From assembly GCF_037975245.1 (NCBI RefSeq), contig NC_092565.1:23519499-23555498 (forward strand): 36,000 bases of DNA, written 5' to 3'. Shown piece by piece: positions 1-11,070 of the stretch. Within the stretch, counting starts at the first letter, position 1, and each line of letters begins with the position of its first letter. The position numbers were made by a program, and so were the translations under genes. This DNA comes from Apostichopus japonicus. Taxonomy: Eukaryota > Echinodermata > Holothuroidea > Aspidochirotida > Stichopodidae. The notes under the pieces were generated by a model. That model saw only the letters and a program-made list of their open reading frames with translations, searched no databases and was not told where the DNA came from.

Positions 1-146
1 TGTGGTCAACTTATGGTCCATTTAAAACATACATGCGCAACTTCAACTGTTCATTGTTGGTAGTCTATTTGTTATCCCCATGGAAACAGCTGGGGATTAG
101 CTATAGTTTAAGTTGTATATTGATGTATTTTGTGAGATGTATTTTA

Positions 147-155
147 ATTATATAT

Positions 156-212
<57 letters not shown>

Positions 213-214
213 TA

Positions 215-267
<53 letters not shown>

Positions 268-272
268 GTGTA
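147..272. repeat. TA microsatellite grading into a TG tract
   Basis: An almost uninterrupted run of alternating T and A, broken by a few AAA and TATG steps, passes into about eight TG dinucleotides at its right end. A short minus-strand ORF of alternating Tyr and Ile arises only from the repeat and is not a gene. Compound TA/TG tracts are common in animal genomes; TA tracts can extrude as cruciforms and TG tracts favour Z-DNA. No function is visible. Confidence 0.95.
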
Positions 273-1089
273 TAACATCCACTCACAGTTTCATTTGAAA
301 ACTGTCAAAAATATATTCTCCTCTTATTTTGCCGGATGACCAAAATAATGCACTTGCCCTTGTCCAAATCTTTGTCAAAGTAAAAAAAACAAAGAGCATG
401 AAAAAAACAAAAATCAACGCTTTTATTTGGGTCATTCAAGCGCATGAGGTGACGCTACTATGACGTCATAACTTGCACCAAAGGAGTGAATCACAGGTGC
501 AACTAGCCTTTGCAGAATAATGAATAGTCTTGAATATAAGCATAAATTCGACAACCTCACTCTGTTTGCCCTACGGTTGAAATATTTTAGTTTAATAACT
601 TGGAGTAAACGTATAGCGGTAGAAATTATTAGCATAAAATAATAAGACACAACTCTTGTATTTTTCCGACGAACACAGACGAACGTCAGTGGCTGCAAAA
701 CATAACGTGATGCTTTCCAATTCATCCTGAGAATATTACTAGTTTTATGTACAATCGTAATCTTGAGTGTTCGAACCTACAGCTATATGGATACAGGTTG
801 AACTTTAAACGGAAACCAGAGGTGGGAGAAGAAGTAACCTGTTAATTACGCCTCCCAGCATTATGGGGCCGCAATTAGGCAGATAGCACAGGCGGAGATT
901 TTCAGTTCCCAAAACGATTGTGATAAGACATTCATCTAAACTATATGCACATTTTAGTACAGCATATATGCTTTAAAGTTTCGTTTGGTACGAAAGTTGG
1001 AAAAATGGCTGTGTCAATTATTTAACAGACAGCCTCTTTAATAAATTTATTAATTTTATTATAACTGAATCCGCTTTCTTTGTTTATTA
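273..1089. other. Unannotated AT-rich DNA
   Basis: No gene, RNA or repeat is recognised. A minus-strand ORF of 97 codons (432-725) has no recognisable domain and unremarkable composition, so I read it as chance. The stretch holds one exact TGACGTCA palindrome at 461-468. Confidence 0.6.
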
Positions 1090-1119
1090 CCCCCCCCCCC
1101 CACCCACCACCACCACAAG
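1090..1119. repeat. Poly-C run (C12) with CACC tail
   Basis: Twelve consecutive C residues at 1090-1101 are followed by a CACC-type tail. The complementary strand could form stacked G structures. It is the first of five poly-C runs of ten or more that all lie before position 6000. Confidence 0.9.
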
Positions 1120-1987
1120 ACTGACTCCTCTAAAACAAAGGGAAAAGATACATGTTTTCGACATCATTTTTAATTGTGTTCTATTATTATTGTTTGAGTG
1201 TGTGTTAAGGTTTTTTCTCTATCTGGTGACCCTTTTGTGTCTATGTGTATAGGCGCTAGCATTGCAAAGGTAACACATAGTAGGGTAAAGGTAACACATA
1301 GTAGGGTCCACACGCACGAAAATAGAGAAGAGGGCTGCGGATGTGGACCATCGGATACGGTTATATTGCGGTACATCGAAAGAAAATCACTTGACTAACT
1401 TTGACAGCTGAAAGTAATTTATTTCAAATTCCGAGAAAATAAAAACATCTTCTTACAAAAACACGTTGTCAGTTGTAACCACAGAAGGGTATCCTTATTT
1501 CGTACACAGTAAACCGTTGTATAATGATAGGGGCAAATGTTGACTCATAGTTACGGTCACAGGTAACAACTGTTGTCCCACATGCACAAAGAAGGTCAAG
1601 CAGGGGCGGGGGTGTCCTGCCAAGCATTACAGTACAAATTTCTCAGAATAATTAGAGATATTAGACTCAACCATATGGGAATCTCGGTGCGAACCAAAAT
1701 TTAAGGTAAACAGAAAAACCGCGGGTAATAAAAAATATAAAAAAATCTAAAGATCCCATGGTCTATAAGGAAGTTACCCTATATGGATCAGATACACTTA
1801 TGTACATTGGTAACTTAATACCATAGGCAACGAGCAGTTTCGGAGCAAAGCAACACAATTGGAGTTTCTTTTTGTTTTAAGCGGTAAATATCATACCCTT
1901 CATAAACATGTGTTTACATATTAACAACACTCTCCCAGATTTGGAGTAGTTGACGGACATGTGTATTTCTCCCCCATACATTTTAGG

Positions 1988-2002
1988 CCCCCCCCCCACC
2001 CC
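1988..2002. repeat. Poly-C run (C10) with CCCC tail
   Basis: Ten C residues are followed by A and CCCC. The tract lies inside a minus-strand ORF (1877-2122), where it reads as Gly residues. Because identical runs recur in clearly non-coding parts of the window, it argues against that ORF being real. Confidence 0.85.
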
Positions 2003-2160
2003 ATGCACAATCAGCTCAGAATTCCTGACTACGGGTTTGCATCTACCCCAGAAACTTCCATATTTATTGCATTTAACTATAACTGCAGGTGACAAGGCTT
2101 GTAGGACACTTTGTTTTATCACAACAGAATAGCAAAAAGAAGTACAAAGATGGTACTTAC

Positions 2161-2280
2161 ATACTCAGCGAAGATATGTCTGTGAAGCCCGTGAAGAGTT
2201 GTAACGAAGTTGTGAAGCATAGCGTGCCCATCGAGTATGAAGTCTTCATCCTGGATACCGTACGTCCCAGATGGAGAAGG
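2161..2280 (-). other. Weak candidate internal exon
   Basis: On the minus strand a 120-bp segment is bounded by a CCCCAG acceptor (AG complementary to 2281-2282) with moderately pyrimidine-rich DNA upstream, and by an optimal GTAAGT donor (complementary to 2155-2160). It is exactly 40 codons and open in phase 0, reading PSPSGTYGIQDED at its start and HRHIFAEY at its end. I recognise no family. The plus strand is also open here, so openness alone is weak. No matching upstream or downstream exon was found, although a nearby minus-strand segment (about 1901-1980) has a vaguely C2-domain-like reading that starts beside a poly-G tract. Chance is the most likely explanation. Confidence 0.15.
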
Positions 2281-2488
2281 CTGGGGTAGGTTCGTGGTGG
2301 GGAATGACAAGGTAATTTGAACCTGGCTTGGGAAAATAAGGCACAATGAAGCTGTGGAAGGAGACACAAAACGAAGTGAGTTATGGTAAGCGTACATGAA
2401 CGAATGGTAGCAATCGCCCGCATAGCCAACATTATTTATCCCACTATCATACTGTCTGTCCCTTCCCTCCATTCCCCCTTACTCATTA

Positions 2489-2511
2489 CCCCCCCCCCCC
2501 ACCCCCTCCAC
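2489..2511. repeat. Poly-C run (C12) with ACCCCC tail
   Basis: Twelve C residues at 2489-2500 are followed by ACCCCCTCC. It is the same C-run plus CACCC type as at 1090, 1988 and 5840. Confidence 0.9.
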
Positions 2512-2616
2512 TTTCAAACACAGCAGGGTATGGCTATAAGGAGAGATATCAGATTCGCAAGTGGTTCAGCGTTTACGAGCAAATTGCTTTTATAATTAGA
2601 GCATTCATCTGTCATT

Positions 2617-2638
2617 CCCCCCCCCCCCCCAAAAAAAA
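2617..2638. repeat. Poly-C run (C14) joined to A8
   Basis: Fourteen C residues pass directly into eight A residues. Read on the minus strand this is T8 followed by G14, the same T-then-G junction seen on the plus strand at 20021-20040 and 23484-23509. The shared layout suggests one process generated these tracts. Confidence 0.9.
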
Positions 2639-2639
2639 T

Positions 2640-5600
2640 AATAAGAATAGGCTGCCAGAACATGGACCGTAAATGCTTCCTTAACCTGCTAAGAAGTAAT
2701 CATTCCTAGGCATGAGCGGTCATGTGTTATTACGTTCGTCAGTTCCTAAAATACTACGGCATGTTTAACTTGGACGAGAGTCAAGATTTGGCCACGTGAT
2801 GTAAACAAATAGTCCGCCTTGAGTACAAGCGCCAGTGTGTGATTTTCTATATTCATGGAGTGGGGATATACAATAACGTTACTGTGTAAGGTAATCCATT
2901 TTTCTAATTTTAAACTGAGACCTATTTTGATATCCTTGCGGGTTATCTGCCAGGATAAGTCAAAGCTATCGCATTGACTTTCATCACGTTTGTTATTTGC
3001 CGCATGTTATCTTAATTGAATGACTAAGCAATACACTAAATCACTATTCTGAATGCAGAGTTCCGTATCCTATTAACGTCAGTATGTGAATGTAATCGCA
3101 AGGGCCTGGGGAGGGGTGCCTGACAATCCGTACCTAGACAATATTCATTATATCGATTATTTAACCATCAAAGAGCGCTATACTAAATACCTTTACAATG
3201 AGGTAATCCGGTTTAGAGAAAAAACAGTCACTCCGTATTGTGACAAGAATCTGTATGGGCTAGTATTATAACCTCGGTATCTTTGATAGCCTGAAACTTT
3301 TCTTATCTTGCTAATTTAACGAACAAATGACGTTATGACGCAAAGAGGCTAAGCTGGTAGAAAACCCACGTGACATTCTTATCTGTTCGATACCATCAAT
3401 AGCCTTAAGAAGATATAACCAAAAAAACAACAACAAAAAAACCGTCCACAGAAACACCTAATATGTGCGACCCCGCACTACGTATGCTATCGTATGCTTA
3501 AATTTTCAATGGATAACATCGCCTAAAGATACGATGCCCGTTAAGAAGTAGAGCTTAAAAAGCTAACTTAGTTAAGAGATCAAATTAATATGTCGAATAT
3601 ATAATGGACCACCGAAGTTATACAGATGAACACAATATATATTTTGGAAGCACGCCCCTATATTCCTAACCCAGGTTGTTACCTGCACTATTATCTTTAT
3701 ATGACGCGTGCTTGGCGCGTGGATTTTTTTTTTTACTAATGAATGGCCTTGTTCCGCTGAAGCAGAAAATATCTTCTCTGTAATCGAGAAGGAATGTATA
3801 CAGACACTTGCCTGGTTACACGCTATTCCGTAACAACCAGTCACATGCGAATTCCGAAGCTGCTGTGGAAGTACTTTGTTTGAATTTATCGCTACCAGTT
3901 TTAACTGCATTGCTTTGGACACTAAAGGTTTGTTCCTATTAACCTCGTTACTAAGCTACACGGATGCATATTGTGCAAACCTGTTGCGAAATACCGTAAA
4001 TGACAGTGATTTAGAGATTATGAAGTTCAAGAAACTTTGACTAGAAGTGTGTTAGGTCGTGTCCGTACAGGTCCCATTAGAAGCACAGAAGTAACATGAA
4101 GCTTACCAACCTTTAAAAACGATTCAATTTTGAATTTCATAGTTGTGTCTAAGGGTTATTATTGATTGGATATTACTTCTATTATTTATGATCATGAGAA
4201 CATCATTGTTTCGATTCCGCTCTTAACGTGAGATATTTCCTTGAAAAAAATAAATATTCGACAGAGGAGAAAGAATTTGTTAAGCGTTATACTTAAATTG
4301 GTCTGACATAAGCAAAAGACACTTGAAAGCTGTGAAGGTACATGTCTTCTTGGAAACTTGGGACTTTCCAAGTCCAATTTCTATTCCCTTATTTTTTCCC
4401 CGTTATTAGAATACTTGATCATATAGTCTATTCTTCAATGCCGTTATGAACCAGTTGAACTTTTCAACTATTTTTAACCTATAACTGAACTCACGTGTAA
4501 AGTATTAGATTTTTACCATTGATTGTCCCACACACAACTCCATTATACCTGTTCGTATCTCTTCACTATATTAACTGAAATAACATCACGTATGTTTTCT
4601 TGACATGTTCCATGTCAACACAATGTGACATAAGATAGAAAAAACTTGAGCAAAAAACTTGTTGCAAGTTTGAAAGCAACAAAGTCATACACAACATTAC
4701 GTGAAAAAAGAATTTTGAAAAGAATATATTAAAAAGTAAAAAAAAAAAAAAAGTAACAAATCAAGTACTTACCAACAATGTTAAAAATAGTAATACTGGA
4801 AGTTTCCATGGTGGGTATGATATATTGCATAATAAGATGAATATTAGTTAAGTCACACACAGACACACGCTCAGCGACAATAATTTCTTTCTTTTTTTAA
4901 ACTCAAGTAGATCGCGAATATTAAAATCCCCCAAAATACAAGTTGACGGGTTGCCTATCCGGTAAAGAGTTTATCCTTTGCACTTTGGAAGATCAGTGTT
5001 TGTATCTTCATGGTGGAATTGGTTTATATAACATAAAGGCAATCTTAACTACCGTTTTCGGCAACTATTGTAGTGACAACACAACACAGTACTTATGAAT
5101 GGGAAGCCACGCCCCCGAGCAAGGCATTTTAACCAATAGAAAACGTTCAGCTTCCCCATTCACACGAAACTTAGAATTCAGTATTACTAGTAGTCAAGTA
5201 TTATTGCATTCATGTTGAGAGCGTTCGAACTCTTGCGCGAACAGTTTCTAAAAAGGTTAAGGCTTTGAAAAAGGTAAGACCGGTTTTGTTTTGTTGATAT
5301 CCATTCAGGGTAAGTGACAGGGATACATTTCTGATTTATAAGTTCTGTATTCTAAAAAAAAATCCAGTCTCTCATTTGAAGATATACTGTCGTTTTAATA
5401 AACGTTAAAACGTTATGGGGTTAAATGTCTCATGTAATGTATTTCCAATAATGTATTTAAAATACATTTTTACACAAAGCCAAGTAACCGAGGATATACC
5501 TATATACCCTCCCCCCTCACCCTCCTCTCCCCCTCACCCCCTCCCAACACATACATCCGCCATCAACTTAGGTACTCTGTAAGTTCTACTAAACATCAAA

Positions 5601-5838
5601 TTACTTTCAATTGATATTTTTCCTAATTTTAATACATACACCGGCGGCTATGGTGAAATGAATTGAATTGTTTAGGAGAAAAATTATAAAATTGATTAAA
5701 TAAGGAAATAAGGCCCATACTATAGTATGTTATAATATTTAAACCCATCTTTCTCCCTCCATGGTACAACTTAACAAATGACGAGAACTTGCAGGTGACT
5801 AAAGAAGGAGGACTCAACGCCGATATGCACAACCACTA
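2640..5838. other. Unannotated AT-rich DNA
   Basis: About 3.2 kb with no recognisable gene, RNA or transposon. The largest ORF (3572-3922, minus, 116 codons) has no known domain, no preceding promoter-like signal and no repeat, so I do not call it. Visible items are an A15-type tract near 4738-4752, a CCCTCC-rich stretch at 5510-5547 and scattered CACGTG hexamers near 2795, 3368 and 4493, at about chance frequency for a 6-mer. Confidence 0.6.
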
Positions 5839-5839
5839 A

Positions 5840-5857
5840 CCCCCCCCCCCCCACCCT
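5840..5857. repeat. Poly-C run (C13) with ACCC tail
   Basis: Thirteen C residues at 5840-5852 are followed by ACCC. It is the last long poly-C run on the plus strand; every run of nine or more beyond this point is poly-G. Confidence 0.9.
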
Positions 5858-7194
5858 CACACCAGGTCTGATACATTCTAACCATTACTACGGGATTACT
5901 TATTGATCTCGGGCGCTGGGGCTGTAACCCCCACCCATCCTGTACACACCCATCTTGTCAGACCTGCACAGGATTCGAACAACGAATTGCAAATATTAAT
6001 TCTGTTCAAGTTTTAACCTGGGAGTTAAGTTCCTTTTCTATAATCTTGTTGCTGTTTGTTTGTTTGTTAATAGTCTTTGCCAAGTTTAAATATAAAGAAT
6101 TTAAAAGTCAGTTCTTTAACTGAATATGTTCATTGATAAGATACGGTAGCGCAAGTATAGCAACGTTTATCGGTTGGGGCGATTTTTATGATTCAAACAA
6201 ATATTATAATTAACAAATTAGCTCATTTACGTGTTTCAATGGAAACTTCGTTTAAAGGTCTACTATTTTTTATTAAACACAATTATTTTGGTTAAAAAAG
6301 GGGGAAAAGATAATAATGAGACAATCAAAAAATTAATTGAAACACCCATCATGTTTTCCGGGCGACGACGCCCTTCAAAATATCATTTTGACATAAAACG
6401 ATTAATTTCTTTATTAGGCCATGTGTTCTTATCTGCTTACGTAGTTATAACACAAAGCCCACGCAAATATTTAGCTAGACCAAAACTGTGACGCATTTTG
6501 CCCGGTCGGTTACCCCATTCTTTACCCCTTTTGTTGTGTTCCTTGCCTTTCTTTTATTTATGTAGTAGTTTTCTGATATGGTTTTGCCCCCGCAGGTTAG
6601 TGACTGGTCATCACTTCTAGAGACTAGACGCTGAGACGTACTCTCGTACTCATGTCTACCGCCCCCAACTATTTTGGTTTCATCAATTTCTCTGAATTTG
6701 ATTCGAATGGTAAACTATGGTCACCCACACGTCACGTGCTTTCAGATCATTTTGACAGTTTTATGTGTAAATCAAGGCCACATTAGAATCACACAACGTA
6801 ATGCATTTTTTGGGGGTAAATTGAGTTCAAACATAAATGTACCTCTCTAAATAAAAAAAAAACCCTCAAATTTAAGAACCCCACTCACACTTCCGCTGTA
6901 TAAATCTCACCGTCATATGACCCTCATTATTTTGCCTTTCTTAGGATTGATTACACTTTTATGCTGCTTGAGGGAGGGTGTAGCGGGAGGGGAGATTTGT
7001 TGCTAATGTGTGACAAAAATGCTATTAACCATCCAGGTTGCATTTCTATATCAATCTTAACCCCCACCCCCACCCCCACCCCCGTCCTCCTCTCTTTAAA
7101 AAAAAAATCAATGTAATTGGCTGAACTACTTATTCTAGCGCCTGAATATACCATTCAGCTCTTCAGAAGTACCGAGTTTCTCAACAGAAAGACT
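5858..7194. other. Unannotated DNA with a CCCCCA microsatellite
   Basis: No gene is recognised. An 86-codon plus-strand ORF (6231-6491) has no recognisable motif. Four tandem CCCCCA units lie at about 7060-7083; the minus strand therefore carries five-G runs separated by single T residues and could fold as a quadruplex. Confidence 0.6.
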
Positions 7195-7400
7195 TTACTT
7201 TACATTTCATTTCATTTATTCATTTGTTTTCTCACAACATTCAGGTGATAATAATACATATAAAGTAACAAAAATACAGAGAGTTGTGAAAGGAAGTGCT
7301 CTAAAAAACCTTTATGGCTTAACGAGTAGAGCACTCCCTATACAATGAAAATATACATAAATATGTCTCTAAACAAGAAACAAGCAAAAACGAAGAGAAC
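7195..7400 (-). mobile_element. Probable LINE 3' tail
   Basis: Read on the minus strand, this segment ends near 7200 in AATGAATAAATGAAATGAAA, an imperfect short terminal repeat of the type that closes CR1/L2-clade LINEs in place of poly-A. Upstream of it, arms at 7295-7302 and 7328-7335 form a perfect 8-bp hairpin (AGTGCTCT / AGAGCACT), as expected of a 3' UTR structure recognised by the element's reverse transcriptase. No target-site duplication was established. The clade is inferred from the general layout of the tail and not from an alignment; a non-autonomous element sharing this tail is equally possible. Confidence 0.45.
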
Positions 7401-7503
7401 AAGAAAAAAAACTTGGTCCTGTCCGTGACCCCATTCAAAACCTCCCGACCCCTGTCACGACTTTCCCACCTTTCCCCACCCATAATTCCCAGCTAAACAC
7501 TCA

Positions 7504-7710
7504 CCCATTCACCCAAAACCTCCCATCACTACCCAGCTCATCCAACAACTGTTGAAACTTATTCCTGAAAGAGTTACTTGACATTATACATATAGCCCCG
7601 AATGACACATGGCTACAATGCATTTCAACTTTGTTACAAACAATTTCAATTGTATATGGGATGACTTCAATGGATGATGGTGATGCAAGAACATACTCTG
7701 GGTCGAGGCA
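7504..7710 (-). pseudogene. Possible LINE endonuclease-domain fragment
   Basis: A 69-codon stop-to-stop reading frame without a useful start codon. Its second half, including CSHVSFGAICIMSS and FRNKFQQLLDELGSDGRFW, resembles the central part of APE-type LINE endonucleases: a strand ending in a short Gly-containing motif, a PPSS-like turn, an amphipathic helix of about 15 residues, then a strand leading to the conserved GDFN. Here the frame reaches NG and stops at 7501-7503; one frame over it continues GECLAGNYGWGK, which lines up with the GDFN-x-WG region but lacks the catalytic-site Asp and Asn. It lies just upstream, in the same orientation, of the LINE-like tail, so an internally deleted relic is a natural reading. 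The similarity is from memory of the family pattern and is weak. Confidence 0.35.
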
Positions 7711-8980
7711 TTATCATTTATAAACTGACTGATAACAATTAACGTATAAGCCTAAATAGGTTTGGACATTATTGATCCGGTATTTAAATTAGCATTCCAA
7801 ACATGCATTTATCATATTTTCGTAGTGAGATTCTAGTAACCCAGAATAGGTACAGAAACATTACTAAGCATTAATTCTTTTATCACCATGTCCGTATCAA
7901 TACTGCAACTTCTGTGTTAAGATTAAACCTGATCTTTGATTGAATGAAAGAAAAACTTTCTGGTGAAATTTGAAGCCAATTCCTGCACGATTGTTCTCTC
8001 GCTATATATTGCTACATACAATTGTCATATAGTTCACATGTACCATATATATGGAAAACAGGTGTGATACTGATAACATAGTGGAAGTGGCAGAGAAATG
8101 CTTTCTTCCTCTCTGTATTTTCATGTCATTGTTTTGACCTAGGATTGGAAAAGTTTTCAACTTTACCAAATGACTGAGATGTAATGATATGTTGAGCCTG
8201 CATCACCGCTTTGAAGTAGGAAATTTGGTTATAAGTCCTAAAGAAAAAGCAGGAAAAAAAAACAGAAAATGAATTTTAGTGTGCATGATCTCTATGACAT
8301 CACACCTGTTTGCTTCAAGTTCTTTTTGGGCACCGACGAACTTATCTGCGTTGTTTATCTCGAAAACTGTACGAAGGATTTTGGAAAACAAATTTCACCA
8401 GCCTGGATGCTCAGAATACGATATCTCCTTCAGCATACAAAAATAAATTTTCAACTGGACTCGATTTTCGATAGATCCCTTCAGCACGTTTTATGATATA
8501 TACAAGACCTGTGATACTTTCTACTTGGGGCAATGCTAAGGAAGTATTACCTGATAACGCCATTTGTAGATCGATGTCAGTTGTCCACGACGCACCCTTC
8601 CTGTTCCAATTTGTAAACCCCACCCTTATACCCTTACCCTTACCACCACCACCTCAATCCCATCCCTCCCATATTCCACAATTTAATCTAATGGAACCGT
8701 TTATGCTGTCCAATTTTCAACATTTCCCAAAGCCGATTTTTGGAACCAAGTGTCCACTTTACAGCTTTACTTTCCTTTTCTCCCTGTATGAACTGTGTAG
8801 GATGTGAGGACTATAATTTAAAATGAATTTTTGTAGCTTAATTTTGAATGGCAATCCGTTTTACGCCTATATCCTATACACCTTTATGATGTCAACTGTA
8901 ACATCTTTACATCAAACTTTTACATAAGACTACGTTTAAGAGATGATTTCGTGCTGGCCCACTAATAAACCACTACACGA
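7711..8980. other. Unannotated DNA
   Basis: No gene is recognised. Overlapping ORFs on both strands at 8203-8807 (up to 104 codons) show no family motif; the plus-strand reading after about 8620 is Pro-rich only because of CCCTTACC and CCACC low-complexity DNA. More of the LINE relic could extend rightwards from 7711, but I could not follow it. Confidence 0.5.
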
Positions 8981-9009
8981 ATGAAAACGCTCGTTAGTAA
9001 CCAGAGTAT

Positions 9010-9182
9010 GAATTCACTTTCCCTTGGGGGTCTTCGGCTCAAACTTCCCGCCACCAGGATAAGGGCTTCAGAGGCGGGAAAACTTCTAGGCTTTATTGCG
9101 GCTTTGGTCTCCGACTGCGCAATACCCTCTAGCCCAGTAGGGGGTGCTCTTAAGCCCCCGATAAGGCGATCCGCAAGTTCAA
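9010..9182. repeat. GC-rich structured block of unknown origin
   Basis: This block is clearly richer in G+C than its flanks and contains a perfect 8-bp inverted repeat, TTCCCGCC at 9045-9052 and GGCGGGAA at 9073-9080, and a GGGGG/CCCCC pair around 9140-9160. A plus-strand ORF of 69 codons (8981-9190) spans it but has no recognisable domain. The sharp composition change and hairpins fit a decayed non-autonomous transposon, yet no terminal repeats or target duplication were found. Confidence 0.3.
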
Positions 9183-9365
9183 AGGGATAGCTACTTCTTT
9201 ACATGTAATGGAGAACATGTTATAGATTCTAACCTATGCACTGAAGTCAAAGATAGCTATTGTGCTCGAAATCACCATAAGTTTGCTCAATCAATTACGA
9301 GAATAAACATGTCGGTGAGAAACATGTATACCTTAGGCGGTGTTAAGAAAAGTCGAAGATATTGG

Positions 9366-9387
9366 CGAAAGAGAGAGAGAGAGAAAG
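9366..9387. repeat. Short GA microsatellite
   Basis: About eight GA dinucleotides within a purine-rich stretch. No function is implied. Confidence 0.8.
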
Positions 9388-9695
9388 TGGTCTGAGAATT
9401 TCTTTTTTCTTTGCCAATTTCCCATTCCAATTACAAAAATTTGTCATATTAAAAAAAGATTTCATTCAATTCACGATGGGGTATCGACATGAAATCGTGA
9501 CAATTCGTGAAAATTTGAACAAGATGTTTTAGCTTTATAGATACAAACGATAATAGAACAGTTTCTTCTTTCTTGTTGAGAATGGGTAATATTCAAACAG
9601 TAAAAGCAGAGAAAAAAGAATCGAAGAATTGGATGTAGCTGTTGAGGTAGAATATTAACCCTTTTCACAGTAACATATTATTAAAAGCAGTCGGC

Positions 9696-9713
9696 GGGGG
9701 AGGGGGGGGGGGG
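9696..9713. repeat. Poly-G run (G5-A-G12)
   Basis: Five G, one A and twelve G residues (9702-9713). It is the first long poly-G run on the plus strand and marks the change from poly-C to poly-G polarity in the window. Confidence 0.9.
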
Positions 9714-9841
9714 CGACGAATTAAAAGGTAATAAAAGAAAGAAATAGTACTTGAAGTAAAGATTTAACGTTTTTACGATATGACTACATGCTATCATGTT
9801 TAAAAGTGTCTAATTTTAATTTTAAAAGGAAAAGAAAGAGG

Positions 9842-9868
9842 AGGGGTTGGGGTTGGGGGGGGGGTTGG
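9842..9868. repeat. G-rich tract with G10
   Basis: GGGGTTGGGGTT precedes ten G residues (9855-9864) and a GG. Four G-runs are available, so the plus strand satisfies a simple quadruplex pattern. Confidence 0.85.
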
Positions 9869-10524
9869 TAACAGAAAGCAGACGAGAGATAGGATGCTTT
9901 ATTGCCCATCACAGGCCTTTAACAGAGGTCGTTTACTAATAAAGATCGCATCATAAATATTTCATGAGATCTAATTTATATATAATATGCTTACATTTCT
10001 TCGTGTGGTGCTTTTTTCTAAAGCTGTTAATCAAACAGTAATCTAAGTATCCAATGAAATGGGAATAATGTAGATACATCAACATTAGTACCGCATGAAG
10101 TGTTGAGAGACAAGCATGACCACGTCACTTTTATTTGTAAAGTTCAGAATACTTACGGGGATCCGATCTGTTATTAACTTTCCCTTCTAATGGGTAATAT
10201 AACATTTTTAACATGAGAATGACACATTAAGCAAAACATAACACTTTTATTGGATACTCACTGCATGCATGGTCAAGACAAATAAATAGTTATTATTGAA
10301 GCGTAACTGAACGGTTCACTGGCTTATTTTTAACAAAACTGATCGTAAATTACCGAAGTCTATAAAATTAAAGAAATTTAAGTTGCATATAAACTAAAGT
10401 ATCATTCCAAGATATATATTTCACCTGAGCTATCAGATGGAGAAATGGGAAAATGAAACGAAGAGAAAAAGTTTAAAATGTTGAATGAGGCTTATGCCAT
10501 TTTCTCCCTCGTTTTTTAAGAGGT
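9869..10524. other. Unannotated AT-rich DNA
   Basis: No gene, RNA or repeat is recognised in this stretch. Confidence 0.6.
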
Positions 10525-10560
10525 GAGGGTAGGGTGGGGGGGGGGGGTGGGAGTTGGGTT
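10525..10560. repeat. G-rich tract with G12
   Basis: Twelve G residues (10536-10547) sit inside a wider GAGGGTAGGGT...TGGGAGTTGGG context. The tract lies about 75 bp upstream of the tRNA-like head of the B-box array. Confidence 0.9.
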
Positions 10561-10634
10561 ACCTTACTTGGATTGTACACCGAACGTGGATTACAAGGTT
10601 GCCTATAGGTATTTCATGAGTGGAAATATACAAG

Positions 10635-10695
10635 ACTAGCGGAGTGGTCAAGTGGTTACGGCGATGGACTTTGGGATCTATGTTTCGAGCCTTTG
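10635..10695 (+). mobile_element. tRNA-Ser/Leu-like SINE head
   Basis: The segment follows the 5' half of a class-II (Ser/Leu type) tRNA. An A-box-like TGGTCAAGTGG lies at 10645-10655 and is followed by TTACGGCGATGGACTT, which closely follows the D-arm to anticodon-arm run of eukaryotic tRNA-Ser. The anticodon stem ATGGA/TCTAT pairs with one G-T, although its loop is eight residues. A B-box-like GTTTCGAGCC follows at 10682-10691 without the long variable arm a real class-II tRNA needs, and the acceptor stem is not closed. This is therefore a tRNA-derived element, not a functional tRNA gene. The tandem array at 10696-11070 follows directly. Confidence 0.55.
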
Positions 10696-11070
10696 CTGGA
10701 GCATTTCGTCGCGCCCTTCTGCATCTGCGGGTCAAGTCCTAACTGGATCATTACGTTGCTACCTGGTGTATCTACGGTTCGAGTCATGGCTGGAGCATTT
10801 CGTTGCGTCCTACTTCATCTATGGTTCGAGTCCTAGTGCTGGACCATTCCTTTGCGTTCTGCTGCATGAACGGGTCAGTCCTGGATCATTACGTTGTTAG
10901 TACCATTTACATCTACGGTTCGAGCACTTGCTGGGGCATTCCGTGGCGTCCTTCTGCATCTATGATTCGAGTCCTGGCTGGATCATTACGTTGCTACCTT
11001 CTGCATCTGCGGTTCGAGTCTTGGCTGGAACATTTTGTTGCGTCATTGGGCATTAAGGGTTCGAGTAAAG
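10696..11070 (+). repeat. Tandem array of ~47-bp units with B-box-like motifs
   Basis: Eight diverged units begin with CTGG at 10696, 10743, 10790, 10839, 10881, 10931, 10978 and 11025 (spacings 42-50, mostly 47). Each unit holds a GGTTCGAGTCC-like motif, close to the pol III B-box, or a decayed form of it (GGGTCAAGTCC, GGGTCAGTCC, GATTCGAGTCC). The units are of two alternating kinds: one begins CTGGAGCATTTCGTTGCGTC, the other CTGGATCATTACGTTGCTAC, in the order A B A A' B A B A, so the array probably grew in part by dimer duplication. ORFs here merely follow the repeat. The head at 10635-10695 supplies one further B-box. Confidence 0.8.

Noticed and set aside
1877-1990. C2-domain-like reading (GEIHMSVNYSKSGRVLLI) with a possible GTATGA donor
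   Set aside because: The match is only about 25 residues, it begins beside a poly-G tract of the kind scattered through non-coding DNA here, and no in-phase acceptor or neighbouring C2 exon was found.
3572-3922. 116-codon minus-strand ORF
   Set aside because: No recognisable domain or family; length is within chance expectation for 36 kb at this composition.
10635-11070. CRISPR-like array because of regular ~47-bp units
   Set aside because: Whole units are related with no unique spacers, and the context is eukaryotic; it is a tandem duplication of tRNA-derived DNA.
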